Origin: an uncultured Campylobacter sp.
Lineage (GTDB): Bacteria > Campylobacterota > Campylobacteria > Campylobacterales > Campylobacteraceae
Reading direction: 5' to 3'
DNA length: 14,382 nt
Assembly (NCBI RefSeq): GCF_938017775.1
Contig: NZ_CALIIU010000057.1
Location: 1 to 14,382, forward strand
Below the pieces are notes generated by a model, which did not search any database, was not told the origin of the DNA, and saw nothing but the letters and a program-made list of their open reading frames with translations. Positions 6,394-13,282 of the stretch are shown here, in pieces. The position numbers and the translations under genes are program-made. Numbering within the stretch: the stretch's first letter is position 1; each line of letters opens with the position of its first letter.

Positions 6394-6909
6394 CCGCGAT
6401 TTGAGCACAATTCGAGTGCAGAAAGCGCTGTTAAATTTTAAAATTTTTAATTTTATTTCGGCATAAATTTATAAAATTTAAATGTCGTCGTGGGCTCTAG
6501 CGCAGATTTAGAATTTCATTACAAATCGCCTTAAGAGGGGGATGGCAAATTTCGTTTCGCGCCATCGCGACAGCTCGCGAAATATTTTGTATCGATCGCG
6601 ATCTTTGCGTCGCGTCGCGCTTAGATAAGGCGTCGCCGTAAATTTTATTTTATCGCCGCAACTTTCGTAAAATTTGGCTAGCAGTGTAGGCGTACACAGC
6701 GACAGAGCGTAAATTTAAGAGCCTCAATCGCAAAGCTACGCGCATAAAATTTGCGTGCCGAGCTCGCAAGATAAAATTTAACGGCTTGGATTCAAAAGCG
6801 CAAATATCTTACTTCGATATAAAATTTAACAGAGTGAGTGCATATCAAGCGGCGCGATCAAAGCGCCGTTTTGCAAACCCGCGAGCTTTAAATGAAGCTA
6901 AACAAAGCG
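6394..6909. other. Gene-free stretch between two convergent genes
   Basis: No protein-coding frame is supported. The stretch alternates AAATTT words (about ten) with short GC-rich blocks. It contains a 7-bp hairpin TTTCGCG/CGCGAAA (6555-6561, 6576-6582) and a stronger hairpin with T4 near the mnmA end (6847-6872). No tRNA-like T-loop sequence was seen. It may be a decayed gene or hold a small RNA. Confidence 0.6.
6847..6872. terminator. Hairpin terminator between the DKNYY-like gene and mnmA
   Basis: CGGCGC (6850-6855) pairs with GCGCCG (6863-6868) around a 7-nt loop. On the plus strand the stem extends by AAG/TTT with one G-U pair and is followed by TTTT, a classical terminator. On the minus strand it sits 38 bases past the mnmA stop and could end that transcript too, though its T run is poor in that direction. 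Confidence 0.6.
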
Positions 6910-7941
6910 CTATTTTATAAATCCGCTTGCCACTACGCGGTCGCGCTCGTCGTAAAAAACCGCAAGCTGTGCAGGAGCGATGCCGGCTGCGGGTGCGGAC
7001 AGCACGGCATGCACGCCGCCGTCCTCGCGCGGCGAAATTTTAACGGGGAGTTTGGCGCTGCGGTAGCGGATCTTAACGCCGAGACCCACTATATTTAAAA
7101 TTTCATCCCTGCTTAAAAAGGCGTTAAAATTTTCGGTGTCGAACTCGTAGGTCGCCAGCTCGTCCTTGCCGCCCACGACGATCTCGTTTTTACTCGGGTC
7201 TATGCTTAGCACGAAGTGCGGCTCATGCGCGCCGTGCACCGTAAAACCGCGGCGCTTGCCGATCGTGTAGTGCATATAGCCCTCGTGAGTGCCGATGGCG
7301 TTGCCCGCGCGGTCGCGCACGATGCCGGGCATTTTAGTGCCCGTATGACGGTTCAAAACGTCGATGTAGGTGGTGTCCACAAAGCAGATCTCGCTGCTTT
7401 CGCTCGCAGAAGCGATCTGCGAAAGCTCCGCATAGGCGCGCGCGGCCTCTTTGACGTCCTTTTTATACATCCCCCCAAGCGGAAAGAGCATAAACTCAAG
7501 CGCGGCGGGATCGATGTTTGCTAAAAAATAGCTCTGATCTTTGCTAAGATCGATCGCGGCTTTTAAAAGCCCGTCCTCGATACGGACATAATGCCCCGTA
7601 GCTAGGCGCTCAAAGCCCTGTTCTCGCGCAAATTCCAAGAGCTTGCCGAGCTTTATGCGGCGGTTACACAGCGCGCACGGATTTGGCGTAAGACCGCTTA
7701 TATAAGCCTGCACGAAGGGCTCGTAAACATCGCGATTAAAATCATCCTGCAGATCCAAAATGTGGATTTTTATACCCAAAAACTCGCCCACCTTGCGGAC
7801 CTTGGCGATGTTCGCCTCATGATAGCCGGGCTTTGCGTGCAGCTTCATATAGCAGCCCTGCACCTCGTGACCCGCGTCTTGCAGCAGCTTCGCGCACATC
7901 GAGCTGTCCACGCCGCCGCTCATCGCGACTAAAATTTTCAT
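6910..7941 (-). CDS. mnmA: tRNA-specific 2-thiouridylase MnmA
   Basis: MnmA activates U34 of tRNA-Lys, -Glu and -Gln with ATP and inserts sulfur at C2, which supports accurate decoding. The 343-residue protein carries the PP-loop SGGVDSS (8-14), the catalytic cysteine C89 in TPNPC with C92 close by, and the second, persulfide-carrying cysteine C186 in SSEICFVDT. GKRRGFTVHG and the C-terminal beta-barrel region (about 260-343) are also typical, so the enzyme should be active. Its ATG overlaps the stop of the upstream LOG-family gene by four bases (ATGA), implying translational coupling. CTCC-type Shine-Dalgarno complement (GGAG) lies directly before the start. It is the last gene of this minus-strand run and a hairpin follows. 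Confidence 0.97.
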   Translation of the reverse strand: MKILVAMSGGVDSSMCAKLLQDAGHEVQGCYMKLHAKPGYHEANIAKVRKVGEFLGIKIHILDLQDDFNRDVYEPFVQAYISGLTPNPCALCNRRIKLGKLLEFAREQGFERLATGHYVRIEDGLLKAAIDLSKDQSYFLANIDPAALEFMLFPLGGMYKKDVKEAARAYAELSQIASASESSEICFVDTTYIDVLNRHTGTKMPGIVRDRAGNAIGTHEGYMHYTIGKRRGFTVHGAHEPHFVLSIDPSKNEIVVGGKDELATYEFDTENFNAFLSRDEILNIVGLGVKIRYRSAKLPVKISPREDGGVHAVLSAPAAGIAPAQLAVFYDERDRVVASGFIK

Positions 7942-8543
7942 TCGTTCTCCTTACGTCGCACATCCGTTAAAATTTCATCCACGCTGTCGCAGAGCTTAAA
8001 ATTTTGCAGATCGCTTTCGTTTATCGCACCAGATTTTAGCAGTGAAGTGCGGAAAAACTCCATTAGCGGTGCGTAGAATTCCTCGTCGTAAAGATAGATC
8101 CGTGCGCGCTTAAAGCCCGTCTGCACCAGCACTAAAATTTCAAATAGTTCATCCAGCGTCCCAAAGCCGCCAGGAAAGATGACGAAAATTTCGCTGTTTT
8201 CGATGAGAGCGCCTTTGCGCGGCGCAAATGCCGAAAATTTCGCGCCCTGCGTCAAAAAGCCGTTGCTTTTTTGCTCAAACGGCAGCATGATGTTAAAGCC
8301 CACGCTGTGCGTTCTTGCTCTCGCAAATGCGCCTCGGTTGGCGCCTTGCATAATGCCGCCACCGCCTCCGGTGATGATCGAGTATCCTAAATCGGCGAGT
8401 CCCTCGCAGAGCTTTTGCGCGTCTTTTACGTAGCGATTATCTTCGCTAAAACGTGCCGAACCGAAGATTGTGGCGCTTTTGCCCACGTTTTTGAGATTGT
8501 CGCGGGCGATTTTGATGTCTTTTAAAATTTCTTTTAGTTGCAT
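7938..8543 (-). CDS. LOG-family (TIGR00730-like) nucleotide phosphoribohydrolase
   Basis: The 201-residue protein has a Rossmann-like fold with the two LOG-family signatures: a glycine-rich GGGGGIMQGANRGA (59-72) and PGGFGTLDE (124-132), which holds the catalytic PGGxGTxxE site. Members cleave the N-glycosidic bond of nucleoside 5'-monophosphates; plant LOG makes free cytokinins, while bacterial enzymes are thought to act on AMP or related nucleotides. The lysine decarboxylase label sometimes given to this family is not supported. The ATG at 8543 has only a weak purine-rich upstream site. A TAATAT box lies at 8564-8569 on the minus strand. It overlaps mnmA by four bases and so is cotranscribed with it. 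The 115-bp gap from the flhG-like gene suggests a separate unit. Confidence 0.9.
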   Translation of the reverse strand: MQLKEILKDIKIARDNLKNVGKSATIFGSARFSEDNRYVKDAQKLCEGLADLGYSIITGGGGGIMQGANRGAFARARTHSVGFNIMLPFEQKSNGFLTQGAKFSAFAPRKGALIENSEIFVIFPGGFGTLDELFEILVLVQTGFKRARIYLYDEEFYAPLMEFFRTSLLKSGAINESDLQNFKLCDSVDEILTDVRRKENE

Positions 8544-8563
8544 GATTAATCTATCTTTTGTGT

Positions 8564-8569
8564 ATATTA
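8564..8569 (-). promoter_or_regulatory. Possible -10 box (TAATAT) for the LOG-mnmA unit
   Basis: TAATAT on the minus strand lies 20 bases before the LOG-family start codon, in a strongly A/T-rich spacer with upstream T/A tracts. No -35 is visible. Confidence 0.4.
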
Positions 8570-8658
8570 TTTAAAATTTTAGCTTTAAGAATACCATTAA
8601 ATTTTTAAAATTCCGTTTAAAAAGGCAGAATTTACGTGATTTAAAATCTCGTTGTAAA

Positions 8659-9855
8659 TCATACTAAGTTGCTAAGTTTTCGTAAGAATCCGCCGACGCC
8701 GCGGTAAGCACTCATATCGATCGGCTCCAAGCCCTGTTTGCTCAAAAATCGCGAGACACTCTGTCTAAGCGCGATGGTAGCGGGCGAAAACGGATAGTGT
8801 GAGTTAAAAAGCGCGCGATTTTGTGAGCAGACGGCTACTTGTTTGCAAAACGGCACAAAGCCTAGCAGTTTAAAGCCCAACTCGCTTATATTGCGGTGCG
8901 CGACCGACTTTAGATTTTCGTAAATCATAACGGCATCATCCTCGCTCGCGGTGAAATTTAGCAAAAACAAAACCTCTTTTTTGCTCGCCCCAAGCGTCTT
9001 TAAAAGCGCGTAGGTGTTGCTGATCGAGCAGGGTTCGTTCGCACACAGCACGATATTTTCGTCGCCGATGCTCAAAAAATCTCCAAGATACTCAAGCCCC
9101 GCATCGATCAAAATAAAATCGAAGATTCCCGCATCTTTCAGCTCGCTTGCGAAGCGAGCGGGGCTTTCGTGAGCCTTTGCGTTTGCGGAATTTCCGGCTT
9201 CTTCGGGATTTGATGAGCGGGCGGAATTTTTCATTTCATCTTTACTCGCGGAATTTTGAGAATTCTCGTCATGGATTGAATTTTGCTTGGTGAAATCATC
9301 GCTTTTAAAATTCTCTAGGCTTTCTGATTCTGTAAAATTCCATCCATCTTCGCAATTTTGCGGTTTTTTGGCTGCACAATTCGTAGAATTTTTTGTGGCG
9401 TTTGCTATCGAATTTAAAGCGGTGGAATTTTCTGAGTTGTTTTTGCCATCAGAGTTCGTGAGTTTTTGCGCGTAATTGTGCGAGCCACCACTTTCGTCGT
9501 CTTGCGAGCTTTGCACGACGTAATTATCTGCGTTAGAGCTTGCGTTTTTGATAGAATTTTGCGCCATAGAATTCGTGTTATTTGTAAAATTTTGTGAAGG
9601 CACGGGATTTTGTGAAGCAAGCGCGGGCGAGACGAGAGTTAAATTTTGAGAAATTTTTACCGCGACGGCGCTTGGCAGCGAAATCCTCTTTCTTTGCAAA
9701 GCGTTTAAGATGATCTCTTGATTGTTTAAATTCGGAGCTTCGATGATCGCCGTGCGGTAGCCCTGCTCGCTTAGAATTTCGGCGAAATTTGCTGCAATCA
9801 CGCTCTTGCCGACTCCGCCCTTGGCGCTTAAAAAATTTACGATTTTAGTTTGCAT
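8659..9855 (-). CDS. flhG: Diverged FlhG/MinD-like ATPase with a long Asn/Ser-rich insertion
   Basis: In flagellated Campylobacter FlhG (YlxH) partners the GTPase FlhF to set flagellar number and division site. Homology here rests on the deviant Walker A KGGVGKS (12-18, both lysines present), the Walker B-like FDFILIDAG (245-253), NEPCSISNTYALLKTLG (273-289), which fits the FlhG pattern EPxAxxDAYALLK, and a C-terminal GGFLRKLSNLV resembling a membrane-targeting helix. The gene follows folK, overlapping it by 19 bp, as expected for this locus, but flhF is absent. Oddities: no N-terminal FlhF-activating segment; the usual DAD after strand 2 is E39-A-P41; and residues about 82-230 are low-complexity, inflating the length to 398 against roughly 290. 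The frame is intact and AGAGGA precedes the ATG, so it is probably expressed. It may be a repurposed MinD-like protein or a decaying relic. Confidence 0.75.
   Translation of the reverse strand: MQTKIVNFLSAKGGVGKSVIAANFAEILSEQGYRTAIIEAPNLNNQEIILNALQRKRISLPSAVAVKISQNLTLVSPALASQNPVPSQNFTNNTNSMAQNSIKNASSNADNYVVQSSQDDESGGSHNYAQKLTNSDGKNNSENSTALNSIANATKNSTNCAAKKPQNCEDGWNFTESESLENFKSDDFTKQNSIHDENSQNSASKDEMKNSARSSNPEEAGNSANAKAHESPARFASELKDAGIFDFILIDAGLEYLGDFLSIGDENIVLCANEPCSISNTYALLKTLGASKKEVLFLLNFTASEDDAVMIYENLKSVAHRNISELGFKLLGFVPFCKQVAVCSQNRALFNSHYPFSPATIALRQSVSRFLSKQGLEPIDMSAYRGVGGFLRKLSNLV
9166..9612 (-). repeat. Low-complexity coding insertion built from AAAATTC words
   Basis: This segment encodes residues about 82-230 of the flhG-like protein. 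By hand count about 28 of 149 residues are Asn, with a similar number of Ser and eleven Asn-Ser pairs. Many pairs are written AAT-TC within AAAATTC, the complement of GAATTTT, which appears about nine times on the plus strand of this stretch. The segment splits the ATPase core between the P-loop half and Walker B. No exact long tandem repeat remains. Confidence 0.8.
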
Positions 9856-10388
9856 ATCAGTCCTCTTTTAAATTTCATCTCTCCAAGTGGCAAAATCACG
9901 CTTATGCGCTCGCAAACACCAGGATGCGGCAGCGCGAGCCGTTCACAGGCACGCACCTTTGCGCTTGCATATAAAATATCCACGTCCAGCGTGCGCGGCG
10001 CGTTTTTGAAGCTCCGTTTGCGCCCAAATCGTAGCTCCGCGCGCTGCATGATTTTAAGCAATGTAAGCGGTGGCAGAGAGCTTTGCACGATCATCACGGC
10101 GTTTAAAAAATCGGGCTGATCTAAAAAGCCGAACGGCTTGTTTTTTAAGATTGGAGAATTTTGCGCTACGAAAAAGCGCGCGTCGCTTTGCAAAACGCGA
10201 TAAAATCGCTCGAAGCGTCGCCTGACATCTCCTAAATTCCCGCCGAGTCCAAGCAGGTATAAATTTTTAAAATTTCTGCGCTCGCGGCGTCTCATCGGGA
10301 AAACGGCGCTTTTTACGACGCACAGCGCGTCCGCGCACTCGTAAAATCCATTTTTCTTAAGTCGCATGTTCACCCGAGCTACTCTCAT
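9837..10388 (-). CDS. folK: HPPK, 2-amino-4-hydroxy-6-hydroxymethyldihydropteridine diphosphokinase
   Basis: FolK transfers pyrophosphate from ATP to 6-hydroxymethyl-7,8-dihydropterin, the step before dihydropteroate synthase in folate synthesis. The family signatures are present in order: LGLGGNLGD (46-54), DQPDFLNAV (90-98), PRTLDVDIL (131-139) with its two metal-binding aspartates, and LPHPG (153-157). The N-terminus is unusual in having about 43 basic residues before the first core strand, compared with a few in E. coli HPPK; an internal start such as M32 is conceivable. I keep the ATG at 10386-10388 because it overlaps the upstream peptidase stop as ATGA, typical of coupled genes. The 3' end overlaps the flhG-like gene by 19 bp, so there is no room for flhF. 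Confidence 0.93.
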   Translation of the reverse strand: MRVARVNMRLKKNGFYECADALCVVKSAVFPMRRRERRNFKNLYLLGLGGNLGDVRRRFERFYRVLQSDARFFVAQNSPILKNKPFGFLDQPDFLNAVMIVQSSLPPLTLLKIMQRAELRFGRKRSFKNAPRTLDVDILYASAKVRACERLALPHPGVCERISVILPLGEMKFKRGLICKLKS

Positions 10389-11422
10389 AAAATTTCAGCC
10401 CCGTTTTCGCGCACGACCACGACGTCCTCGATGCGCACGCCAAACTCGCCGGGCAAGTAAATCCCAGGCTCCACGCTAAAGACCATCCCCTCTTTTAGCA
10501 CGGTATCTCCGCGCTTTGAGATGAACGGAAGCTCGTGTATATCGACTCCGACGCCGTGTCCGGTGCTGTGGAAAAACGCTTCGCCAAAGCCCTGAGCGGC
10601 GATAAAATCCCTAGCCGTCGCGTCGATCTCGCGTGCCTTTTTACCGGGCATAACCGCCGCGATCGCCAGAGCTTGCGCCTCTTTTACGATCTCGTAAATT
10701 TCTTGCCGTTTGGCGTTTTTAAAATTTTGTTCCTTGCCGAAGTTAAAATTTTCGTCAAAGCACGCCGTGCGCGTCCTATCCGAGCAGTAGCGATTAAATT
10801 TAACCCCCGCGTCAAGCAGGAGCAAATCGCCCTCTCTCAGCCGCTTTTTACCGGGCAGAGCGTGCGCTTTGGCGGCGTTTTCGTTGATTGCTACGATAGG
10901 CGAAAAGCTAAGCGCGAGCTCGCCCTTTTTCTTAAAGATGAGCTCGGCGTTAAAAAACAGCTCCTCCTCGCTCATCCCTTCGCCGCTAGCGCGCACGAAG
11001 GCGGCAAATTCGTCAAACCTCTCCGCACCTAGCTGCGCCGCTTGCTTTAAAATTTTTATCTCATCCTCTGATTTTACTATGCGCGAAATTTGCGAAAAAT
11101 TCGCCCGTGCCTTAAATCTTATCCCAAGCCCTTTGCTCAGCGCTTCCCACTCGCCCGCGCTAAAATCGTACGGGTTGTAGCTAAGCTCCTTTACGCCCGC
11201 CTTTCGCAAAAACAGCCGCGTGTCTTTTATCAAATTTCGCTCGACCTCGATCACTTCGGTATCTTGGCAAAGCTCGCGCGCCTCGATGCTATAACGCGCA
11301 TCAGTGAGGAAAAATTTGCGCCCCGCGAGACTTAGAAATATCGCGTTGTCGCAGCTGTATCCGCACTCGTGGTAAACAGCGTTTTCGTCCTTTAAGATAA
11401 AATTTTTCAAATTTAATCCCAA
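10385..11422 (-). CDS. M24-family Xaa-Pro aminopeptidase (PepP/PepQ-like)
   Basis: This is a cytoplasmic dinuclear-metal peptidase expected to act on peptides with proline in position two. The 345-residue protein has an N-terminal creatinase-like domain (about 1-115) and a C-terminal pita-bread domain. The five metal ligands are all present: D204 (LLDAGV), D215 (CSDRTRT), H289 (STGHGVGVDIHE), E318 (VEPGIY) and E332 (RIEDVV), so it should be active. The start is odd: no ATG occurs in the N-terminal half. TTG at 11422, overlapping the end region of aroQ, is taken here; another TTG at codon 5 (11410), with GGGA six bases upstream, is equally plausible. It follows aroQ after two bases and overlaps folK by four. 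Confidence 0.92.
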   Translation of the reverse strand: MGLNLKNFILKDENAVYHECGYSCDNAIFLSLAGRKFFLTDARYSIEARELCQDTEVIEVERNLIKDTRLFLRKAGVKELSYNPYDFSAGEWEALSKGLGIRFKARANFSQISRIVKSEDEIKILKQAAQLGAERFDEFAAFVRASGEGMSEEELFFNAELIFKKKGELALSFSPIVAINENAAKAHALPGKKRLREGDLLLLDAGVKFNRYCSDRTRTACFDENFNFGKEQNFKNAKRQEIYEIVKEAQALAIAAVMPGKKAREIDATARDFIAAQGFGEAFFHSTGHGVGVDIHELPFISKRGDTVLKEGMVFSVEPGIYLPGEFGVRIEDVVVVRENGAEIL

Positions 11423-11424
11423 AC

Positions 11425-11892
11425 TTATTTGGCTTTCTGCTCGGCTCTGGCGGCTTTGATCTGCTCAAAAATTTGAATCATTCCGATCATCGCCAGATGG
11501 TATCCCACGGGGCCGAATCCGATAATCTGACCCGCTGTTACGGGTGCTATTAGACTTTTTTGTCTAAGCTCCTCTCTGCGAGCGATGTTTGAGATATGCA
11601 CCTCGATCACGGGCAGACTGACTGCGGCGAGCGCATCTCGGATAGCGAGCGAAGTGTGCGTGTAGGCGGCGGGATTGATGATGATGCCGTCGCAGGTGCC
11701 GAAGCACTCTTGGATCTTATCGACGATCTCGCCTTCGAAATTACTCTGAAAAAATTCGATCTCGTTACCGCTCTGATCGGCGACCGCCTTCATCTGCTTA
11801 TGGATATCCTCCATCTTCATAACCCCGTAAATAGCGGGCTCGCGCATACCAAGCATATTGATATTCGGTCCTTGAATCACCATAATTTTCAT
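11425..11892 (-). CDS. aroQ: Type II 3-dehydroquinate dehydratase
   Basis: AroQ dehydrates 3-dehydroquinate to 3-dehydroshikimate in the shikimate pathway; type II enzymes form dodecamers and use an enolate mechanism. From the chosen start the protein has 155 residues. Visible landmarks are GPNINMLG (8-15), the flexible lid with R17 and the catalytic Y22 (REPAIYG), NPAAYTHTS (73-81) and H99 in EVHISNI. The frame is open ten codons further to 11922, but the ATG at 11890-11892 has AAGGAC before it. The longer start would lie only two bases downstream of the TATAAT box at 11925-11930, which argues against it. It heads the operon aroQ - M24 peptidase - folK - flhG-like, an arrangement also seen, with flhF included, in flagellated relatives. 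Confidence 0.97.
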   Translation of the reverse strand: MKIMVIQGPNINMLGMREPAIYGVMKMEDIHKQMKAVADQSGNEIEFFQSNFEGEIVDKIQECFGTCDGIIINPAAYTHTSLAIRDALAAVSLPVIEVHISNIARREELRQKSLIAPVTAGQIIGFGPVGYHLAMIGMIQIFEQIKAARAEQKAK

Positions 11893-11924
11893 TTTTGCGT
11901 CCTTGTTTTGAAATTTAAGCAAAA

Positions 11925-11930
11925 ATTATA
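11925..11930 (-). promoter_or_regulatory. Promoter -10 box (TATAAT) for the aroQ operon
   Basis: TATAAT on the minus strand lies 32 bases before the aroQ ATG. It is the only good -10 seen before this four-gene run and also decides the aroQ start. Confidence 0.65.
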
Positions 11931-12028
11931 ACCAAAGCGAGCTTATTTTTTACTATGGCGCTAAATTTGCCCACTCAAGCCTGGCTGCTAAAATTTTAAC
12001 TCTAAATTTAGCACGGAAGAGAATTTTA

Positions 12029-12037
12029 TGCTAAAAT
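12029..12037 (+). promoter_or_regulatory. Extended -10 promoter (TGCTAAAAT) for the deaminase-sppA pair
   Basis: TG-C-TAAAAT ends 27 bases before the ATG at 12065, with flanks nearly identical to the luxS promoter. The upstream 70 bp hold three AAATTT-centred words, two of them 10-bp palindromes. Confidence 0.6.
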
Positions 12038-12064
12038 CACGCGCTGTTTTAGATAAGGAAAACG

Positions 12065-13282
12065 ATGAGAATTTTAAGGGCGAAGTGGGTTCTTTCTTGC
12101 GATGAGAATTTTAAAATTTTAAAAGATGGCGCGATCGTCTTTGATGAGAAAATAATCGAGGTCTGCGGCTTTGCGAGTGCGGCGCGCAAATACCCGCAAG
12201 CCGAAATTTTGGACTTTAGCGGCGACATAGCGATGCCTGCGTTTATAAATCCGCACGTGCATTTGGAATTTAGCGCAAACAAAGGCACGCTGTGCTACGG
12301 CGATTTTCTGGAGTGGCTCGGTAGCGTCATCGCCTCAAGACAGCAGCTTGACGCCGCAGCGCGCGGACGGCTGATCGCAGAACAGATCATTGCGATGATG
12401 CGAAGCGGCGTGGGTACGATCGGCGAAATTTCAAGCTTCGGCGGCGAGGCTGAAGCTTGCGCACAAAGCGGCATTAGAACTGTGTTTTTCAATGAAATTT
12501 TAGGCGCGAGCAAGGACGCTGCGGCGGAGAATATCTTGAAATTTAAGCAGCGTTTTGAGCGCTCAAAGGCGCTTGCAAGCTCGCTTTTCATCCCCGCCGT
12601 GTCGGTACACTCGCCGTACTCGACGCACCCGCAGATTACGGAGTTTGCGACCAGGCTTGCCCGCGAAAACGGGCTTGCTATAAGCACGCATTTTATGGAG
12701 AGCTCGTATGAGCGGCAATGGCTGCGCGCGGGCCGCGGTAAGCTTAAAACCTGGCTTTCTAAATTTAACCCCTCTCCTGCGCCTTTTTACTCGCCGCAGA
12801 GCTTCGTAGCGCATTTTAGCGGGCTTCGCACGCTCTTTACGCATTGCGTGTGGGTGGATGATTTTAGCATCTTTGATCCGAAGCTCCACTCGATCACGCA
12901 CTGCGCGCGCTCCAACCGCCTGCTTAGCAAAAAGCAGCTAAGCTTTAAAAAGCTGCTCGCAAGTGGACTTAATTACAACATCGCTACCGACGGGCTTAGC
13001 TCAAATTTCAGTCTAAGCTTTTTAGACGAGCTGCGTGCAAATTTAATGATGCACGACGAGCTGGGTTTGGCAGAGCTGGCGCGAGCGCTAATTTTAGGCG
13101 CGACGAGAAACGCTGCTGCGGCACTTGGGCTAAGCTTGGGCGAGCTGAAAGCCGGTAAGCTCGCCGACATCACCGTTTTTGAAGGCATTGAGTGCGAGCA
13201 GAGCCAGCTGCCGCTACAGCTCATTTTGCAGAGCAAAAACGCAAAATCACTTTTTATCGAAGGAATGAAATGCAATTTCTAA
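12065..13282 (+). CDS. Aminofutalosine-deaminase-like amidohydrolase
   Basis: The 405-residue protein is an ATZ/TRZ-type amidohydrolase with a TIM barrel and one metal. Expected ligands are H64 and H66 (NPHVHLEF), H209 (STHFMES) with E212, H260 (THCVWVDD) and D309 (NIATDGLSSN); all are present. Epsilonproteobacterial relatives, including the Nitratiruptor enzyme Nis_0429, deaminate 6-amino-6-deoxyfutalosine on the futalosine route to menaquinone, and this protein has the same length and family look. Campylobacter may bypass that step by cleaving aminofutalosine directly with its MTA/SAH nucleosidase, so the true substrate is uncertain; a related adenosine-type compound is possible. AAGGA precedes the ATG. 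The 3' end overlaps sppA by 13 bp, so the two are cotranscribed, as in C. jejuni Cj0067-Cj0068. Confidence 0.85.
   Translation: MRILRAKWVLSCDENFKILKDGAIVFDEKIIEVCGFASAARKYPQAEILDFSGDIAMPAFINPHVHLEFSANKGTLCYGDFLEWLGSVIASRQQLDAAARGRLIAEQIIAMMRSGVGTIGEISSFGGEAEACAQSGIRTVFFNEILGASKDAAAENILKFKQRFERSKALASSLFIPAVSVHSPYSTHPQITEFATRLARENGLAISTHFMESSYERQWLRAGRGKLKTWLSKFNPSPAPFYSPQSFVAHFSGLRTLFTHCVWVDDFSIFDPKLHSITHCARSNRLLSKKQLSFKKLLASGLNYNIATDGLSSNFSLSFLDELRANLMMHDELGLAELARALILGATRNAAAALGLSLGELKAGKLADITVFEGIECEQSQLPLQLILQSKNAKSLFIEGMKCNF

Noticed and set aside
6394..6909. tRNA or rRNA gene in the long spacer
   Set aside because: No T-loop-like GTTCRA sequence with matching acceptor arms and no rRNA-like conserved blocks were recognised.
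7938..8543. Lysine decarboxylase annotation for the LOG-family gene
   Set aside because: The PGGxGTxxE motif belongs to the LOG phosphoribohydrolase family; there is no PLP-enzyme signature.
10535..11335. Plus-strand frames opposite the M24 peptidase gene
   Set aside because: They are antisense to a gene with all five catalytic metal ligands, and have Ala/Arg-rich shadow composition.
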